Shown one piece after another: positions 9,701-18,175 of a stretch of 64,000 nucleotides of DNA. Position 1 is the stretch's first letter; each line of letters opens with the position of its first letter. Source of the DNA: Euglena gracilis (lineage: Eukaryota > Euglenida > Euglenophyceae > Euglenales); the NCBI GenBank assembly GCA_039621445.1, contig CP154954.1:61315858-61379857 (forward strand). Direction: 5' to 3'. The position numbers and the translations under genes are program-made. The notes under the pieces are model-generated. The model was given only the letters and a program-made list of their open reading frames with translations, ran no database searches and had not been told where the DNA came from.

Positions 9701-12700
9701 GGTCGATGAAAACCAAAAATTTCCACAGCATTTTTTCCATTTTCGACATTTTGATGGATGGCGCTAGATCAAGGCTGGGGGGGCTGTGATGGAGCAAGCT
9801 GTGATGAGGGGAAAAAATGCAGGGATGGGTGACCTGGGCAGCCCAGTTGGCTGCTCCGGCTGGTCTGGACCCGACTTTATTTCACTCGACTCCGGGGGGG
9901 GGGGGGGGCTCCCAGCCCGAATTTGTGCTGCTGGCTGGCTGGACCCCACCCCGGGGGATAGGGTACCCTCCAGCTTAAGAAATTCCCTGGGGGGGGTGTT
10001 ATTTGGGGGGTGTTATTTGGGAGGGGGATTTACCACCTACAACCTACGGAGAAGCTTCATCCAAAGCTTTCCCTCCATCATCCAAAGCTTCATCCAAAGC
10101 CCTCCCCCTCCCCTCGCACAAAGCCAACGCTCACTGAATACCCCAATGGGACCGGCTTCAGAATTTCCTTGCACTCAATGCTGTTGGCTGTTGGAGCCTG
10201 TGCGGAACACGAGGTAGAGAGGATGGTCCTCAGAGGAGGACAACTGCTTCCGGGCGTAATCCTGGTGCTCCTTCAACAGATTGGGCTGCAACTTCACATT
10301 GCCTGGCTTGTACACACCGTGGACATTGCCGAAAGCAGCAGCAATGGAGAAGTTTGGCGAGATGGCGCCGAGTGCTTTGTGGACAGCAAAGACCTGCTCC
10401 GACGACGTGTACAGCTTGTCATTGGCCACCCCACTGTTGTCCACGCCATCTTCCACACCTCCAGTGATACCAATCTCCATCTCCAACCACAGGTTCAACT
10501 TGGCCTGCGGAGTCAGAAGGAATGGAGTTGCACAGAAAACAAAATCAATACCATTCGAGTGAAATACTTCACGCACGTGCCAATGTTCTCCTCGTCATTT
10601 TCTTCACTCAAATCGAGCATGTGGCTGGAGAAGAGGGGGACGCTGTCAGGGTTTGACAGTGGTCCAGGCACCAGTGGCTGCAAATAGAAAGTCGTTGGCA
10701 AGCTGAACTCCAATAGATGGGAAAAATTGGCTAAAAAACTCACAAAAAAAACAGGCTTTTGCTTAAGGGGGTTCTGGCTGGCCAATCGGCTAGACACTGG
10801 AAAAAATCGACTGGCTAGACCCCCCCTCCCTCCCAGGGGGGGGGTCCCCCAACTGGAAAAAAATTTTCCTCCGGCGCTGTGCGCTGAGGTGGAAATGAGG
10901 GGCCCCAAAAAAAATTCCGGCGCTTTGCACCGGTCACTGGAAAAAAATTTCCACTAAATAGCCCTGCTAGCAGACCCCCCCGGGGGGGGGTCTGCTTAGA
11001 AATCCCACTTGCCAAATTTGGACTAGCTGCAGTCCAGCCCCCCCCCCGGGGGTACTGCAATCCCTTAAGCAGAAGCCTGCTCACAAACAGAAAGAGAAAA
11101 AATTCGGAAGGTGGAAAATGCTGGAAAGGAGGGAAAAGACAAACCAGGGCGGTCAGTGCATAGGGGACAGGGCAGAGGTTTTTTTAGGCCCGGGGGGGGG
11201 GAGGGGGGCAGAAACCAACCAACACCCCCCCTGGGGTGGGCCCCGGGGGGGGGGGGGGGGGGTCCCGGGGGACCCACCCACTTCTGAAAATGGCCAAAAA
11301 GTGCCAAAAATAGCACTTTTTTAGCACAAAAATTTTGGCACCGAAAAAGATATACCCACCAGCCCCAAACCCCCCGGGCCAATGATTGACTGGTTTCCGA
11401 AGAAAAATTAGTAACTGGTTTTTGGGAAAGTAGTAGTGACTAGTAACCCAGCGGGTGGTCCAGACCATCCCAGATGTTGGGAGGGCGGTCGAGCAGTCAT
11501 CCACCCCCCTGGGGGGTCGGCTACTGACCAAATGATTTTATGCCCCTCCCCAAGTCCGGAAAAAACCTCTGGTGCGCACCGTCTCCATGCCATTTGCCCC
11601 AAGGTTTGCGTGGGTGGTTGGCATGTTCAAACAAGGCACAATTTTTTGGGTTCCGTGGATGAACTACAAACATTAAAATTGTGGCAAATTTCCAAAAATT
11701 GGGTCAACATTTTCAAAATCATTGTGACAGATCATCAAAAATTTATCGAAATTCTTGCTTGTATGGTGTTAAACATCCCTGAATATTCTTGGGCCGACTA
11801 AATCACCAGGTAAGAGACAAAAAACCTGATAAACCACAAACTTCTTTTCCACAAATGAACCCGGAAATGCATAATGAACCCGGAAATGCATTCTTGACAC
11901 TGGCTTTGTGATTTGCTCCATATCACACTTTGCTCTGTGTGGGGCTCCGCATGTCAATCCCTGGCTGCCGTGCTCAGCAAAATATTTCTCATCGGCATCC
12001 AACATGCCATCGAACCACGGAAGCAGCTTCTTGGCACAATGGTCGGAATGAACGACAACTGGAACGCCATAGTATGGGGCAACGGCCCGCACGTGGTGTG
12101 CCAACGCCACAGAGCCTGCCACACTGGCAATCAGCTTCTCATCCTTCACTCCCTTGCCACAATAGAAGGCAGCACCACCCTGGAACCAGGGAGTCGCTTG
12201 CGCACCCACAGGGGGGGGGTCCAGCTCAGAGGCTGGATAATTTGGGCTGGCTGAAAAAGGCTGCTGGCTGACTCCTCCCCCACCCCATCACCCATAACCC
12301 CATCACGCAACTAGATCTGTGCTCCACTGGGGGTCGAACCGGGAACAAAAAAAACCAGAACCACAGAAATGTCCCCCAAAAAATTGCCAACTGTGCAAAA
12401 AAACCCCATTTTTTGACCCCAAGTTCGCCCTGGCCAGCCCAAATCCAACCCATTTTTGGCTCATTTTTGCCCCCCAAAAGCCAAAATCTGTGACAGCCAG
12501 CCACCCTTTTCAGGTGGGTGGAAATAATTAAAACTGGAAATAATTAAAACTCGTTGATTGGGGAGGAGGGGGGTGTGGGGCTGGAAAAAGGCTGGTGAAT
12601 TTCTGAAGGACCCCGGGGGGGGGGGTCCAGCCTCCGACTGGCAAAAAGGCTGCTTGCTGGAAATGAGCTGCTGGCTGGACCCCCCCCGGGAGGGGGGGTC

Positions 12701-14121
12701 CGGGGCTGGAGGGGGCTGGGCTGGGTCGATGAAAAACAAAATTTTCTAACACATTTTTGCTATTTTTTTCGACATTTTGATGGGATAGGTGAGCTGTGCA
12801 GTTGGCTGGCCAGCCTGCGGCCAGCTGGCCCGGCCTCCGGCCGGGCTGGACCCGACCAGGCAATTGCTTAAGCACTGACCAACCCCCCCCCCCCGGGGGG
12901 GGTGGGTGACTGGTTTTTTCAGAGTGACTGACTGGTTTTTGGCCCGGGCCCCCCCCCCTCCCGGGGGGGGGGGGGGGTCGGCCAGGAGTGGGCAAAAGTG
13001 GCTTGAGTGACCCCGGTGCCGAAGGCGCCGGAAAAATTTTTTGGGCTTAAAATGGCCTAAAGTGACTGGAAAGTGGCCGTTTTTCTGAGTGGCCGCCCCC
13101 CCCCCCCCTGGGGGTAGTGACTGGCTTTTAAAAACCAGTCAGTCACTCATTTTCAAAAAACCAGCCAGTCACTACCCCCCCCCCCGGGGGCGGCCACTCA
13201 GAAAAACGGCCACTTTCCAGTCACTTTAGGCCATTTTAGGCCCAAAAAAATTCGGCACCGGGGTCACTCAAGCCACTTTTGTCCACTCCTGGCCGACCCC
13301 CCCCCCCCCGGGAGGGGGGGGGGGGCCGGGCCAAAAACCGGCCGGCCCATTCAAAAAAACCAGTCACCCCCCCCCCCCCGGGGGGGGCACCAGCCAAATG
13401 GAGTGACCCCCCCTCCCCCCCCCCCGGGGGGCGATAAGCAATTGTATGGACCCGACTTTATTTCACTCAACCCCCCGGGGTGGGGTCCCAGCCTGAGTTT
13501 GGGCTGCTGGCTGGATTTGAGCTGCTGGCTTGGCTGGTACCCTACTCCCCCCCCCCCGGGCGGGTAGGGTACCCTCCGGCTAAGAAATTCCCTCCCTGCC
13601 CCGGTCACTTTCTGGGGTCACTTTTCACTTTAAAAAACCAATCACCCACTTCCCCCCCCCTGGGTCGGTCGCTTTGGCCACTCGGCCAAAAGTGGCTCAA
13701 AATCAATGGATTTTGGCCCAAACCCCCAAAAAGTTTTCCGGCGCCAGGTGGCCATTTCTTGCCGTTCAGAGCCAAAAACCAGTCAGTTCTGGGCGTCCAG
13801 AGCCAAAGCCAGTCAGTCAGTCAGTCACCCCCCGTGACCAGGTCGGACACACCTTGGGTATGGGCTGGACCCCAGGGGGGAGGGGGGGTGGTAAATAACG
13901 TATTGTCCCTAGCGACGCCTTGCCTGGGACACCTGGATGATGACCGGGTTGTGGGTGTCTCGGGCCGCTTCCAGCACCACATTCACGGTGGAAGACGATG
14001 TGCAGTTCACAGCAGGGATTGCGAAGCCCTTCTTCTGCGCGAAGTCGAACAGAGTTCGGACTTGGTTGCCGTCCAAAACACCCTTCAGGTCTTTGGGAAA
14101 ATCAGGCAAATCAAGAGCCAT
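6558..14121 (-). CDS. FBA: Class II fructose-bisphosphate aldolase gene (five exons, 3' end missing)
   Basis: Zinc-dependent glycolytic/gluconeogenic enzyme that splits fructose-1,6-bisphosphate into dihydroxyacetone phosphate and glyceraldehyde-3-phosphate. Five exons (14121-13926, 12181-11967, 10641-10552, 10504-10204, 6712-6558) join in frame to 319 codons that align end to end with bacterial class II aldolases of ~359 residues. Visible hallmarks: SDHC (Asp112, zinc His113), GGVEDGVDN, FGNVHGVYKPG (zinc His229) and HGGSGST (zinc His268, whose codon is split by intron 4). The last ~40 residues are absent. No targeting extension is seen before the conserved N-terminus, so a cytosolic enzyme is inferred. 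Introns 1, 2 and 4 are nonconventional; intron 3 is GT-AG. Confidence 0.93.
6730..7120. mobile_element. hAT-like short element in aldolase intron 4
   Basis: Ends CAGGGTTCGATATAAGG and CCTTATATCAAACCCTG, flanked by a perfect 8-bp duplication CACCAACC (6722-6729 and 7121-7128). Interior has poly-G/poly-C runs and the shared AAAAAT.TGCCAAAAATGC / GCGCCGGAGGAAAAA block. No transposase. The duplicated target is part of the intron's own 3' pairing strand, so the insertion came after the intron existed. Confidence 0.8.
7188..8355 (-). mobile_element. Tc1/mariner-like transposon, degenerate
   Basis: Terminal CAGCTAAC...GTTAGCTG inverted repeats, each abutting TA (7186-7187 and 8356-8357), as expected for Tc1/mariner. 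Subterminal arrays of GGCCAAAAT/ATTTTGGCC-type motifs lie in inverted orientation at 7195-7345 and 8180-8345. The middle holds a broken transposase on the minus strand. 1,168 bp, inside aldolase intron 4. Confidence 0.75.
7463..7865 (-). pseudogene. Tc1/IS630-type transposase remnant
   Basis: Reading leftward: a helix-turn-helix-like segment VSVDTVRRSLKRMGWT, then after an in-frame stop and a shift of frame RKEFVEGLRNL and ADLIFIDESGCN, the DDE-family catalytic Asp region (IDESG). This order and spacing are characteristic of IS630/Tc1 transposases. The downstream second Asp and Glu regions are not recognisable. Stops and frameshifts show it is dead. Confidence 0.75.
8356..9660. repeat. Aldolase intron 4, repeat-rich interior
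   Basis: G/C-run hairpins and a copy of the T-rich dispersed repeat at 9155-9275. No exon-like or transposase-like sequence recognised. Confidence 0.5.
9663..9703. repeat. GGGCT short tandem array
   Basis: About seven consecutive GGGCT units. A short relic with the same flank (GGGTCGATGAAAA.C.AAA) occurs near 12715-12740 in intron 1. Confidence 0.9.
9838..9995. repeat. Dispersed repeat shared between aldolase introns
   Basis: Contains GACCCGACTTTATTTCACTC, GCTGCTGGCTGG and GGGTACCCTCC.GCT.AAGAA blocks that recur in the same order at 13447-13592 in intron 1. The copies have similar poly-G/poly-C interiors. Unknown element. Confidence 0.7.
10204..10504 (-). CDS. FBA: Aldolase exon 4
   Basis: Residues 168-267 plus the first base of codon 268. 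Carries GITGGVEDGVDNS, the SPNFSIAAAFGNVHG metal-binding segment and YKPGNVKLQP. Its 5' edge follows a clean CCGCAG acceptor; its 3' edge GTGTTCC precedes the nonconventional intron GCA-CAGGC. Confidence 0.95.
10505..10551 (-). other. Conventional GT-AG intron 3 (47 nt)
   Basis: Begins GTATTGATTTTG and ends TGACTCCGCAG on the minus strand; removing it joins TTC ACT CGA ATG to GCC AAG TTG in frame. Being short and spliceosomal-looking, it contrasts with the other introns of the gene. Confidence 0.9.
10552..10641 (-). CDS. FBA: Aldolase exon 3
   Basis: Exactly 30 codons, residues 138-167: VPLFSSHMLDLSEEN followed by a stretch equivalent to the helix after the SSHM.DLSEE motif of E. coli FbaA. 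In phase 0 at both ends. Confidence 0.93.
10642..11966 (-). other. Nonconventional intron 2 (1,325 nt)
   Basis: Minus strand 5' AGC-CAGGG-A-TTGAC and 3' GTCAA-A-CCCTG-ACAGC. The two 5-bp helices are separated by a single A/A mismatch. The interior is poly-G/poly-C hairpins and AT-rich sequence with no gene. Joining restores GAG CAC GGC | GTC CCC (EHG-VP). Confidence 0.88.
11967..12181 (-). CDS. FBA: Aldolase exon 2
   Basis: Completes codon Gln66 and encodes residues 67-137: GGAAFYCGKGVKDEK, HHVRAVAPYYGVPVVVHSDH and CAKKLLPWFDGMLDADEKYF. Contains catalytic Asp112 and zinc ligand His113. Both borders are defined by the nonconventional intron pattern and by perfect continuation of the aldolase alignment. 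Confidence 0.95.
12182..13925 (-). other. Nonconventional intron 1 (1,744 nt) with residual target duplication
   Basis: Minus strand 5' AGG-CAAGG-C-GTCGC and 3' GCGAC-T-CCCTG-GTTCC. The octamers next to the terminal repeats are GTCCCAGG and GTTCCAGG (7/8). Splicing is placed 5 bases into the octamer, leaving one copy, and restores Gln66. The interior carries dispersed repeats (13447-13592), CTGGCTGGACC blocks and inverted TTGGCC/CCACTCAGAAAAACGGCC repeats near 13060-13230. Confidence 0.85.
13926..14121 (-). CDS. FBA: Aldolase exon 1 with start codon
   Basis: 65 codons plus one base: MALDLPDFPKDLKGVLDG, FAQKKGFAIPAVNCTSSSTV, and NPVIIQVS. The ATG fits the usual class II N-terminus, and a pyrimidine-containing AG acceptor lies only 10 bases upstream, as expected for a trans-spliced euglenid mRNA. 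Confidence 0.92.
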
Positions 14122-14130
14122 TTGAAAGAA

Positions 14131-14140
14131 CCTGAACGAA
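14131..14140 (-). promoter_or_regulatory. Predicted spliced-leader acceptor for the aldolase mRNA
   Basis: Minus strand TTTCGTTCAG followed by GTTCTTTCAA and the ATG. Euglenid mRNAs commonly receive a capped leader by trans-splicing at an AG just upstream of the start. The short leader-to-ATG distance supports this AG, but it could instead end a cis intron. Confidence 0.5.
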
Positions 14141-14454
14141 AGTGGGGTGTGCTTTTTGAAGGCCCGGGGGCAGGGCTGTATGGAAGCCCTTGGGGGGGGG
14201 GTCCGACCCCCCCTCCAGGCTTCTTTTTAAGACCCCCCCGGGGGGGGGGGGAGGGGGTCCCCCCCACCTGCCCAGGGTGGCGCGGGACCCCCCGGAAATG
14301 CTAAAAATAGCACCTTTTAAAAAAATTTCGTCCGAAAAAGATACACCCACCAGGCACTGCCCCCCAAGGCAAGCACTTTCGGTCACCCACCCCTTTGAGC
14401 CCCGCATCGCCCTGCATCGCCTTTGGAGCCCTTGAAGGTGTACCTATAATGCCT
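14141..14454. repeat. G/C-run repeat DNA upstream of the aldolase gene
   Basis: Contains a CAGGCTTCTTTTTAAGACCC terminus at 14216 of the hAT-like short-element type, but the partner end and target duplication are not identifiable. No gene seen. Confidence 0.4.
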
Positions 14455-14880
14455 ACTGCGTTTGCCGCTCTAGCCCACTTTTGGCTACTTTTGGCCACCT
14501 CTGGTTGCTTTTTGACCACTTTGACCACTTTTGACTGCTTTTTGCCCACTTTGACCACTTTTGCTACTTTTTGACCACTTTTGCCCATTTCCAACCACCT
14601 TTGCAGCTTTTTAATCACTTTTTGACCACTTTTGGCCCCTTTTGCCTAGTTTTTTGACCACTTTTGACAACTTTTGTTGCTTTTCGACCACTTTTCCCAC
14701 GTTTGCTACTTTTTGCCCACTTTTGCCCATTGTTGCTGCTTTTTGATCACTTTTACTTTTTTGCCCACCTTTGCTGTGTTTTGACCACTTTTGCCCACTT
14801 TTGCTGCTTTCTGACCAGTTTACCCCACTTTTACCTACTTTTTGACCACTTTTTGACCACTTTTGCTGCTTTTTGCCGGC
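14455..14880. repeat. Degenerate tandem array of CCACTTTTG(N)TTTTTGA
   Basis: About 25 imperfect units of 14-18 bases such as GACCACTTTTGCTGCTTTTT. A related array (TTTTGGCCACTTTTGG-type) occurs at 22255-22560 with its reverse complement at 22590-23040. The KSGQK-type peptide frames here are products of the repeat. Confidence 0.85.
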
Positions 14881-15255
14881 ACAGGATGTGGTGCAGAGGT
14901 TAAACCAGCAACAACCAAGGAAAGCCACGGCAAAGTGTGGCCGTATCCGACCAGTCGATTGTGTTGTCCAATCTGGCTTCTTCCACTGCGTCTTGTCTCA
15001 TTGCATCTTGTCCAGCATCTGCATCTTGTCCACCATCTGCTTCTTGTCCTCGACATCCACTCGCGACTTTGTGTATTAAATTCGCGGCTCGTTGGATGCC
15101 AATCGTTCCAAAGGCGTAGAATGCGCACCCTACACATGCGCACATGCGCACCCCTACAAGCATCCTCGGATTCACATGCCCTACAAGCATCCACGGATGC
15201 ACATGATCATGTCATGCCTACAACCGCGACTACAGTCACCCGTTTATCCCACAAT
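14881..15255. other. Unassigned, mostly unique sequence
   Basis: Balanced composition, without long homopolymers. Short direct repeats CATCTTGTCCA at 15003-15047 and CATGCGCAC/CCTACAAGCATCC at 15130-15200. No recognised protein in any frame. Confidence 0.4.
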
Positions 15256-15801
15256 TTAAGATTCTCCCCATAACCTCCCTCTCCCACCGGAGCTTCCACT
15301 CCAGGAGTCACTCAGGGAAGGCCAGACGAGCAAGAGAAGAACATCGTCGACTAAGGTACGAAGCAAGCACCAATGTGGAGGCTGTACCAGGGGTTTTTTT
15401 AAGACCGGGGGGGGAGGGGGGGGGTCCCCCCCCACCCACCCACCCCCCTGGGGGGGCCCCCCCCGGGGGGGGGAGGGGGTCCCGGGGGACCCACAAAAAA
15501 TGGCCGAAAAATCGCGAAAAGTGCTAAAAATAGAATTTTTTCGGCGCCTGCGGCGCCGAAAAGTATATCCCACCCCCCTCCGGGGGGGACCCCCCCCGGG
15601 GGGGGGGAGGGGGTCCGGCGGACCCACCCAACCCCCCCCCCCCCTCCCCCCCCCCGGGGGCCCAAACTTAAAAAAATCCTTGGGCTGTACGCAGGTATGC
15701 AGCAGGGGCACGATACCTTCGGCTGCAGGAGAGTCACACACCTCCCGGAGGGGGATGGAGAGGTCCAGCACGGCAGCAGAGGCAGAGGCACGGGCAGACA
15801 T
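15256..15801 (-). CDS. Possible small gene with one nonconventional intron (unknown product)
   Basis: If the intron 15383-15685 is removed, exons 15801-15686 (116 nt) and 15382-15256 (127 nt) join into an 81-codon frame ending TAA, starting MSARASASAAVLDLS. A pyrimidine tract and GCAG lie about 20 bases upstream of the ATG (minus strand CCCTCCCTCGCAG), which could be a spliced-leader or cis acceptor. No homologue recognised. A hydrophobic stretch VDDVLLLLVW lies in the second exon. Coding status is doubtful; the intron/element structure is much firmer than the protein. Confidence 0.35.
   Translation of the reverse strand: MSARASASAAVLDLSIPLREVCDSPAAEGIVPLLHTCVQPKDFFKFGPPGGGRGGGGWVGPPDPLPPPGGGPPRRGVGYTFRRRRRRKNSIFSTFRDFSAIFCGSPGTPSPPRGGPPQGGGWVGGDPPPPPPVLKKPLVQPPHWCLLRTLVDDVLLLLVWPSLSDSWSGSSGGRGRLWGES
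15383..15685 (-). mobile_element. hAT-like short element acting as a nonconventional intron
   Basis: The element 15388-15682 has ends CAGGGGTTTTTTTAAG and CTTAAAAAAATCCTTG (plus strand) and a perfect 8-bp duplication GGCTGTAC (15380-15387, 15683-15690). As a minus-strand intron it reads GCC-CAAGG-A-TTTTTTTAAG ... CTTAAAAAAA-C-CCCTG-GTACA, matching the aldolase introns exactly in register. Splicing would leave a single GTACAGCC. Interior is G/C runs. Confidence 0.75.
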
Positions 15802-16501
15802 GAAAAGCAGGCTGGAGTGGTCTGCGAGGGAGGGAGGGACGAGACAACGGAGAACGGAGGTGTACCCAGCAGTATGGGCCCAAATATGGACCCCACTTCA
15901 GCCATCAAAAATCCTCGCATCCAAAAAATCCAAAAAAAATCCCCACATCGCCCTGCATCGGAACCCCACCTTTGGCCTCCAAAATTCCCGCATCGCCGAA
16001 GGTGCTTGGTCCAAGGGACCCACCCACCCCCCCCCCCCCCGGGGGAGGGGGTCCAGGACTAAAAAAAACCCCTGTCCCTATAGCACCGCCAGGGTCAGAG
16101 AGTTCATTGGACATTGACCCGCGGCCCATTGTCGCCAGCAACTAGTTGCTAGCGACTGTTGGTGATGGCCGAGCAACAGTCGGTGGCCGGGCTGACCAGT
16201 CGGCTGATCACCGATAATATGACAGAAATCCCAGGGGTTAGCCGAATTTTCTTGGTGGTCGCTGGCGACAAGTTGCTGGTGACCACATCCCAAAAAAACG
16301 ACCATTTCTGTCCCGCACCTCCCCCCCTGCCAAAAATAACAAAATCCCTTTGTGTGTGCAAAGCGGTTGGTTGCCCACCAGGCTGTTCTTACCAACCCCG
16401 GGGGGGGGGTCCGGAGTGCCTTGGGGTGCCTGCCCAGGCAGGCACTACCCCCCCTGTGTACAGTGGCTGTTTTTTTGGTGCCTTTTATCCCTTCTTCTGG
16501 C
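15802..16501. other. Repeat-rich region without recognised gene
   Basis: 15890-16000 repeats CGCATC.CCC-type blocks. A right-hand element end CTAAAAAAAACCCCTG stands at about 16059-16074 without an identified partner. 16130-16290 holds GTCGCTAGCAACTAG-like foldback fragments. An inverted GCCTGCCCAGGCAGGC lies at 16429-16444. Confidence 0.4.
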
Positions 16502-16594
16502 CAGGGGTTTTTTTTAAGACCGGGGGGAGGGGGTCGGCACCCACCCACCAGGGGGGTGGAGAAGAAACTGAACACGGGACGGTCAAAAAATGCA

Positions 16595-16640
16595 CTGCAA
16601 AAAACTGCAAAAAACTGCAAAAAACTGCAAAAAACTGCAC
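16595..16640. repeat. CTGCAAAAAA short tandem repeats
   Basis: Units of CTGCAAAAAA repeated about five times; another cluster at 20830-20950 with the same unit. Confidence 0.8.
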
Positions 16641-16989
16641 TTCAACGAAAAAATGACAGTAAACAAGCTGGTGTGCATATGCAAAATAATGAGACCAATG
16701 AGCACGCCCCAATTCACCTAACTTTTCTTTGCACAGCTTTGAAATCGATGAACACCATTATGGGCACCATGCTGGCATTTTTTAAAAAACATTTTTTTTT
16801 TTTTAAAAAGCAACAAAAATGTGCTTATTTTTTTAAAAAAATTAAAAAAATGCCAAAAAGGGTTGTTTTCAAAATGCATTTCTACAACTCATCACTATCT
16901 TCTTGTTCTGCCCAACGCACCTTTTTTTGGGTACTTGTTCGCTGTACGACCTCCACCCCCAAAACCACGACCCCCAAACGGCAGTGTCG

Positions 16990-17180
16990 AACCTAACCCT
17001 AACCCTAACCCTAACCAAGGTTGACGGCTTGATTTTTCTGGAAACAAAAAAACACGTTTTTTGCTCTTTTTGATTTTTTAAGAAAAATAATTGTCAACTG
17101 TGACCCTAACCCCAACCCGAACCCTAACCCTAACCCGAACCCCATTCCTTGAAGAACAAAAATTTCGGGTTAGGGTTAGT
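16990..17180. repeat. Interstitial telomere-like repeats
   Basis: CCTAACCCTAACCCTAACC at 16995-17017, degenerate CCCTAACCCCAACCCGAACC units at 17102-17143, and the opposite strand GGGTTAGGGTTAG at 17167-17179. TTAGGG is the telomere repeat of kinetoplastids and is plausible for euglenids. The two orientations within 190 bp argue for insertion or rearrangement rather than a chromosome end. Confidence 0.85.
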
Positions 17181-17338
17181 TTTTGCAACGTTCTTTTTCT
17201 TTCTCCCCTTTTCTTCGTTTCACCACAAAAGTGCAGGTGAACCAGGTCAGGCTATTTTTTTACCAACCCCGGGGGGGGGGGGTCCGGAGTGCCTATGAGT
17301 GCCTGCCCAGGTGTTTTTTTGTCAAAAGACCGTAATTA

Positions 17339-17825
17339 CAGTCCCTGGGCGTAAATTTTCCCCCCCCTAGGGAGGGTTTTTTGGGCTCTTGACCAGGGGG
17401 GGGGGAATTTTCGGCCGTTTTCGGGCACTTTGTCCCGTCGCATCTATTCTTTGAAGCCATGAAGCCGACCGGGATTCGGAATTCATTTGCCGTATGTTGT
17501 GGGGTTGTTATGGTATATTCCCGAACACCTCTGTTCAGGGCGGTGGGTCTTATTGATAGATACATGCCAGGGATGGTTCAATGGACAAAAAAACCCAAAA
17601 GATGCCAAGTCCTCGACCCAGGGGCCATGCAAGTGGTGAAGCTGTGCTGCCCTTGCATGTACAAAAAAAAGTCCCAACCCACCTGCCTTAGCTGTTCTTC
17701 TGGGGCTGAAAGGGGGGGGGGGAAAGTTTTCGCCCGTTTCGGAGCCTTTTGCAAAACCAGGAAAATTCCCAAATTTTAGGGGGGGAAAATTTTCGGGGGG
17801 GGGGACAATTTACGGCTAGGGACTG
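17339..17825. mobile_element. Tc1/mariner-like non-autonomous element
   Basis: Starts CAGTCCCTGGGCGTAAATTT after TA (17337-17338) and ends AATTTACGGCTAGGGACTG before TA (17826-17827). CAGTCCCTGG-type ends with TA targets are typical of the Tc1/mariner group. The 487-bp interior has no transposase. Confidence 0.75.
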
Positions 17826-17827
17826 TA

Positions 17828-18175
17828 GTATAAACAGCCAAGAAGGCAGAATGCAGAAGATATTCGCACCAGCGAGTGGATGCAGAACCTGGGAAGTGAT
17901 GATGGTTTTTAGGGAGGGTTTTCATCGGACAACGATGCAAGCCGCATGCTTAGAAGGTCCGATTTACGGAACATCTTCACAACGCCGCGAACCATATGGA
18001 TGGCAGTGGCGCAACGCAGTGTTGCTGGCTGGCCAGGCCCACAACACTGCGTTGATCCATAACGCACTCGTGTCGCGTTGCGTGAACAACGGCACGCTGG
18101 AGTTGGTGGCAGTCGTCCACCCCGGTCAACAACAACAGGTCGCGGATGAACAACTTCCGCAACATTGCCTGTAGC
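17828..18175. other. Unique sequence, possible exon, unassigned
   Basis: Balanced composition without homopolymer runs. Open in a plus frame from inside the upstream element to 18174 (the unique part begins about SINSQEGRMQKIF) and in minus frames too. Contains an internal inverted repeat around CAACGCAGTGTTG...CAACACTGCGTTG (18012-18055). No family recognised. Confidence 0.3.

Larger units (their letters stand above)
6713..10203 (-). other. Nonconventional intron 4 (3,491 nt)
   Basis: On the minus strand it begins GCA-CAGGC-T-CCAAC and ends GTTGG-T-GCCTG-ATTGT. CAGGC pairs with GCCTG and CCAAC with GTTGG, with one mismatch between. There are no GT/AG ends. It contains the elements at 6730-7120 and 7188-8355, a GGGCT array and other dispersed repeats. 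CAG at +4 and CTG at -8 is the published euglenid nonconventional signature. Confidence 0.85.

Noticed and set aside
6713-10203. GC-AG or other spliceosomal borders for aldolase intron 4
   Set aside because: The 5' GC could mimic a GC donor, but the 3' end TTGT has no AG and the protein joint is fixed; the CAG/CTG helix explains both ends.
14455-14928. Lysine/glutamine/serine-rich protein on the minus strand
   Set aside because: Produced by the CCACTTTTG tandem array; the frame follows the repeat, not coding constraint.
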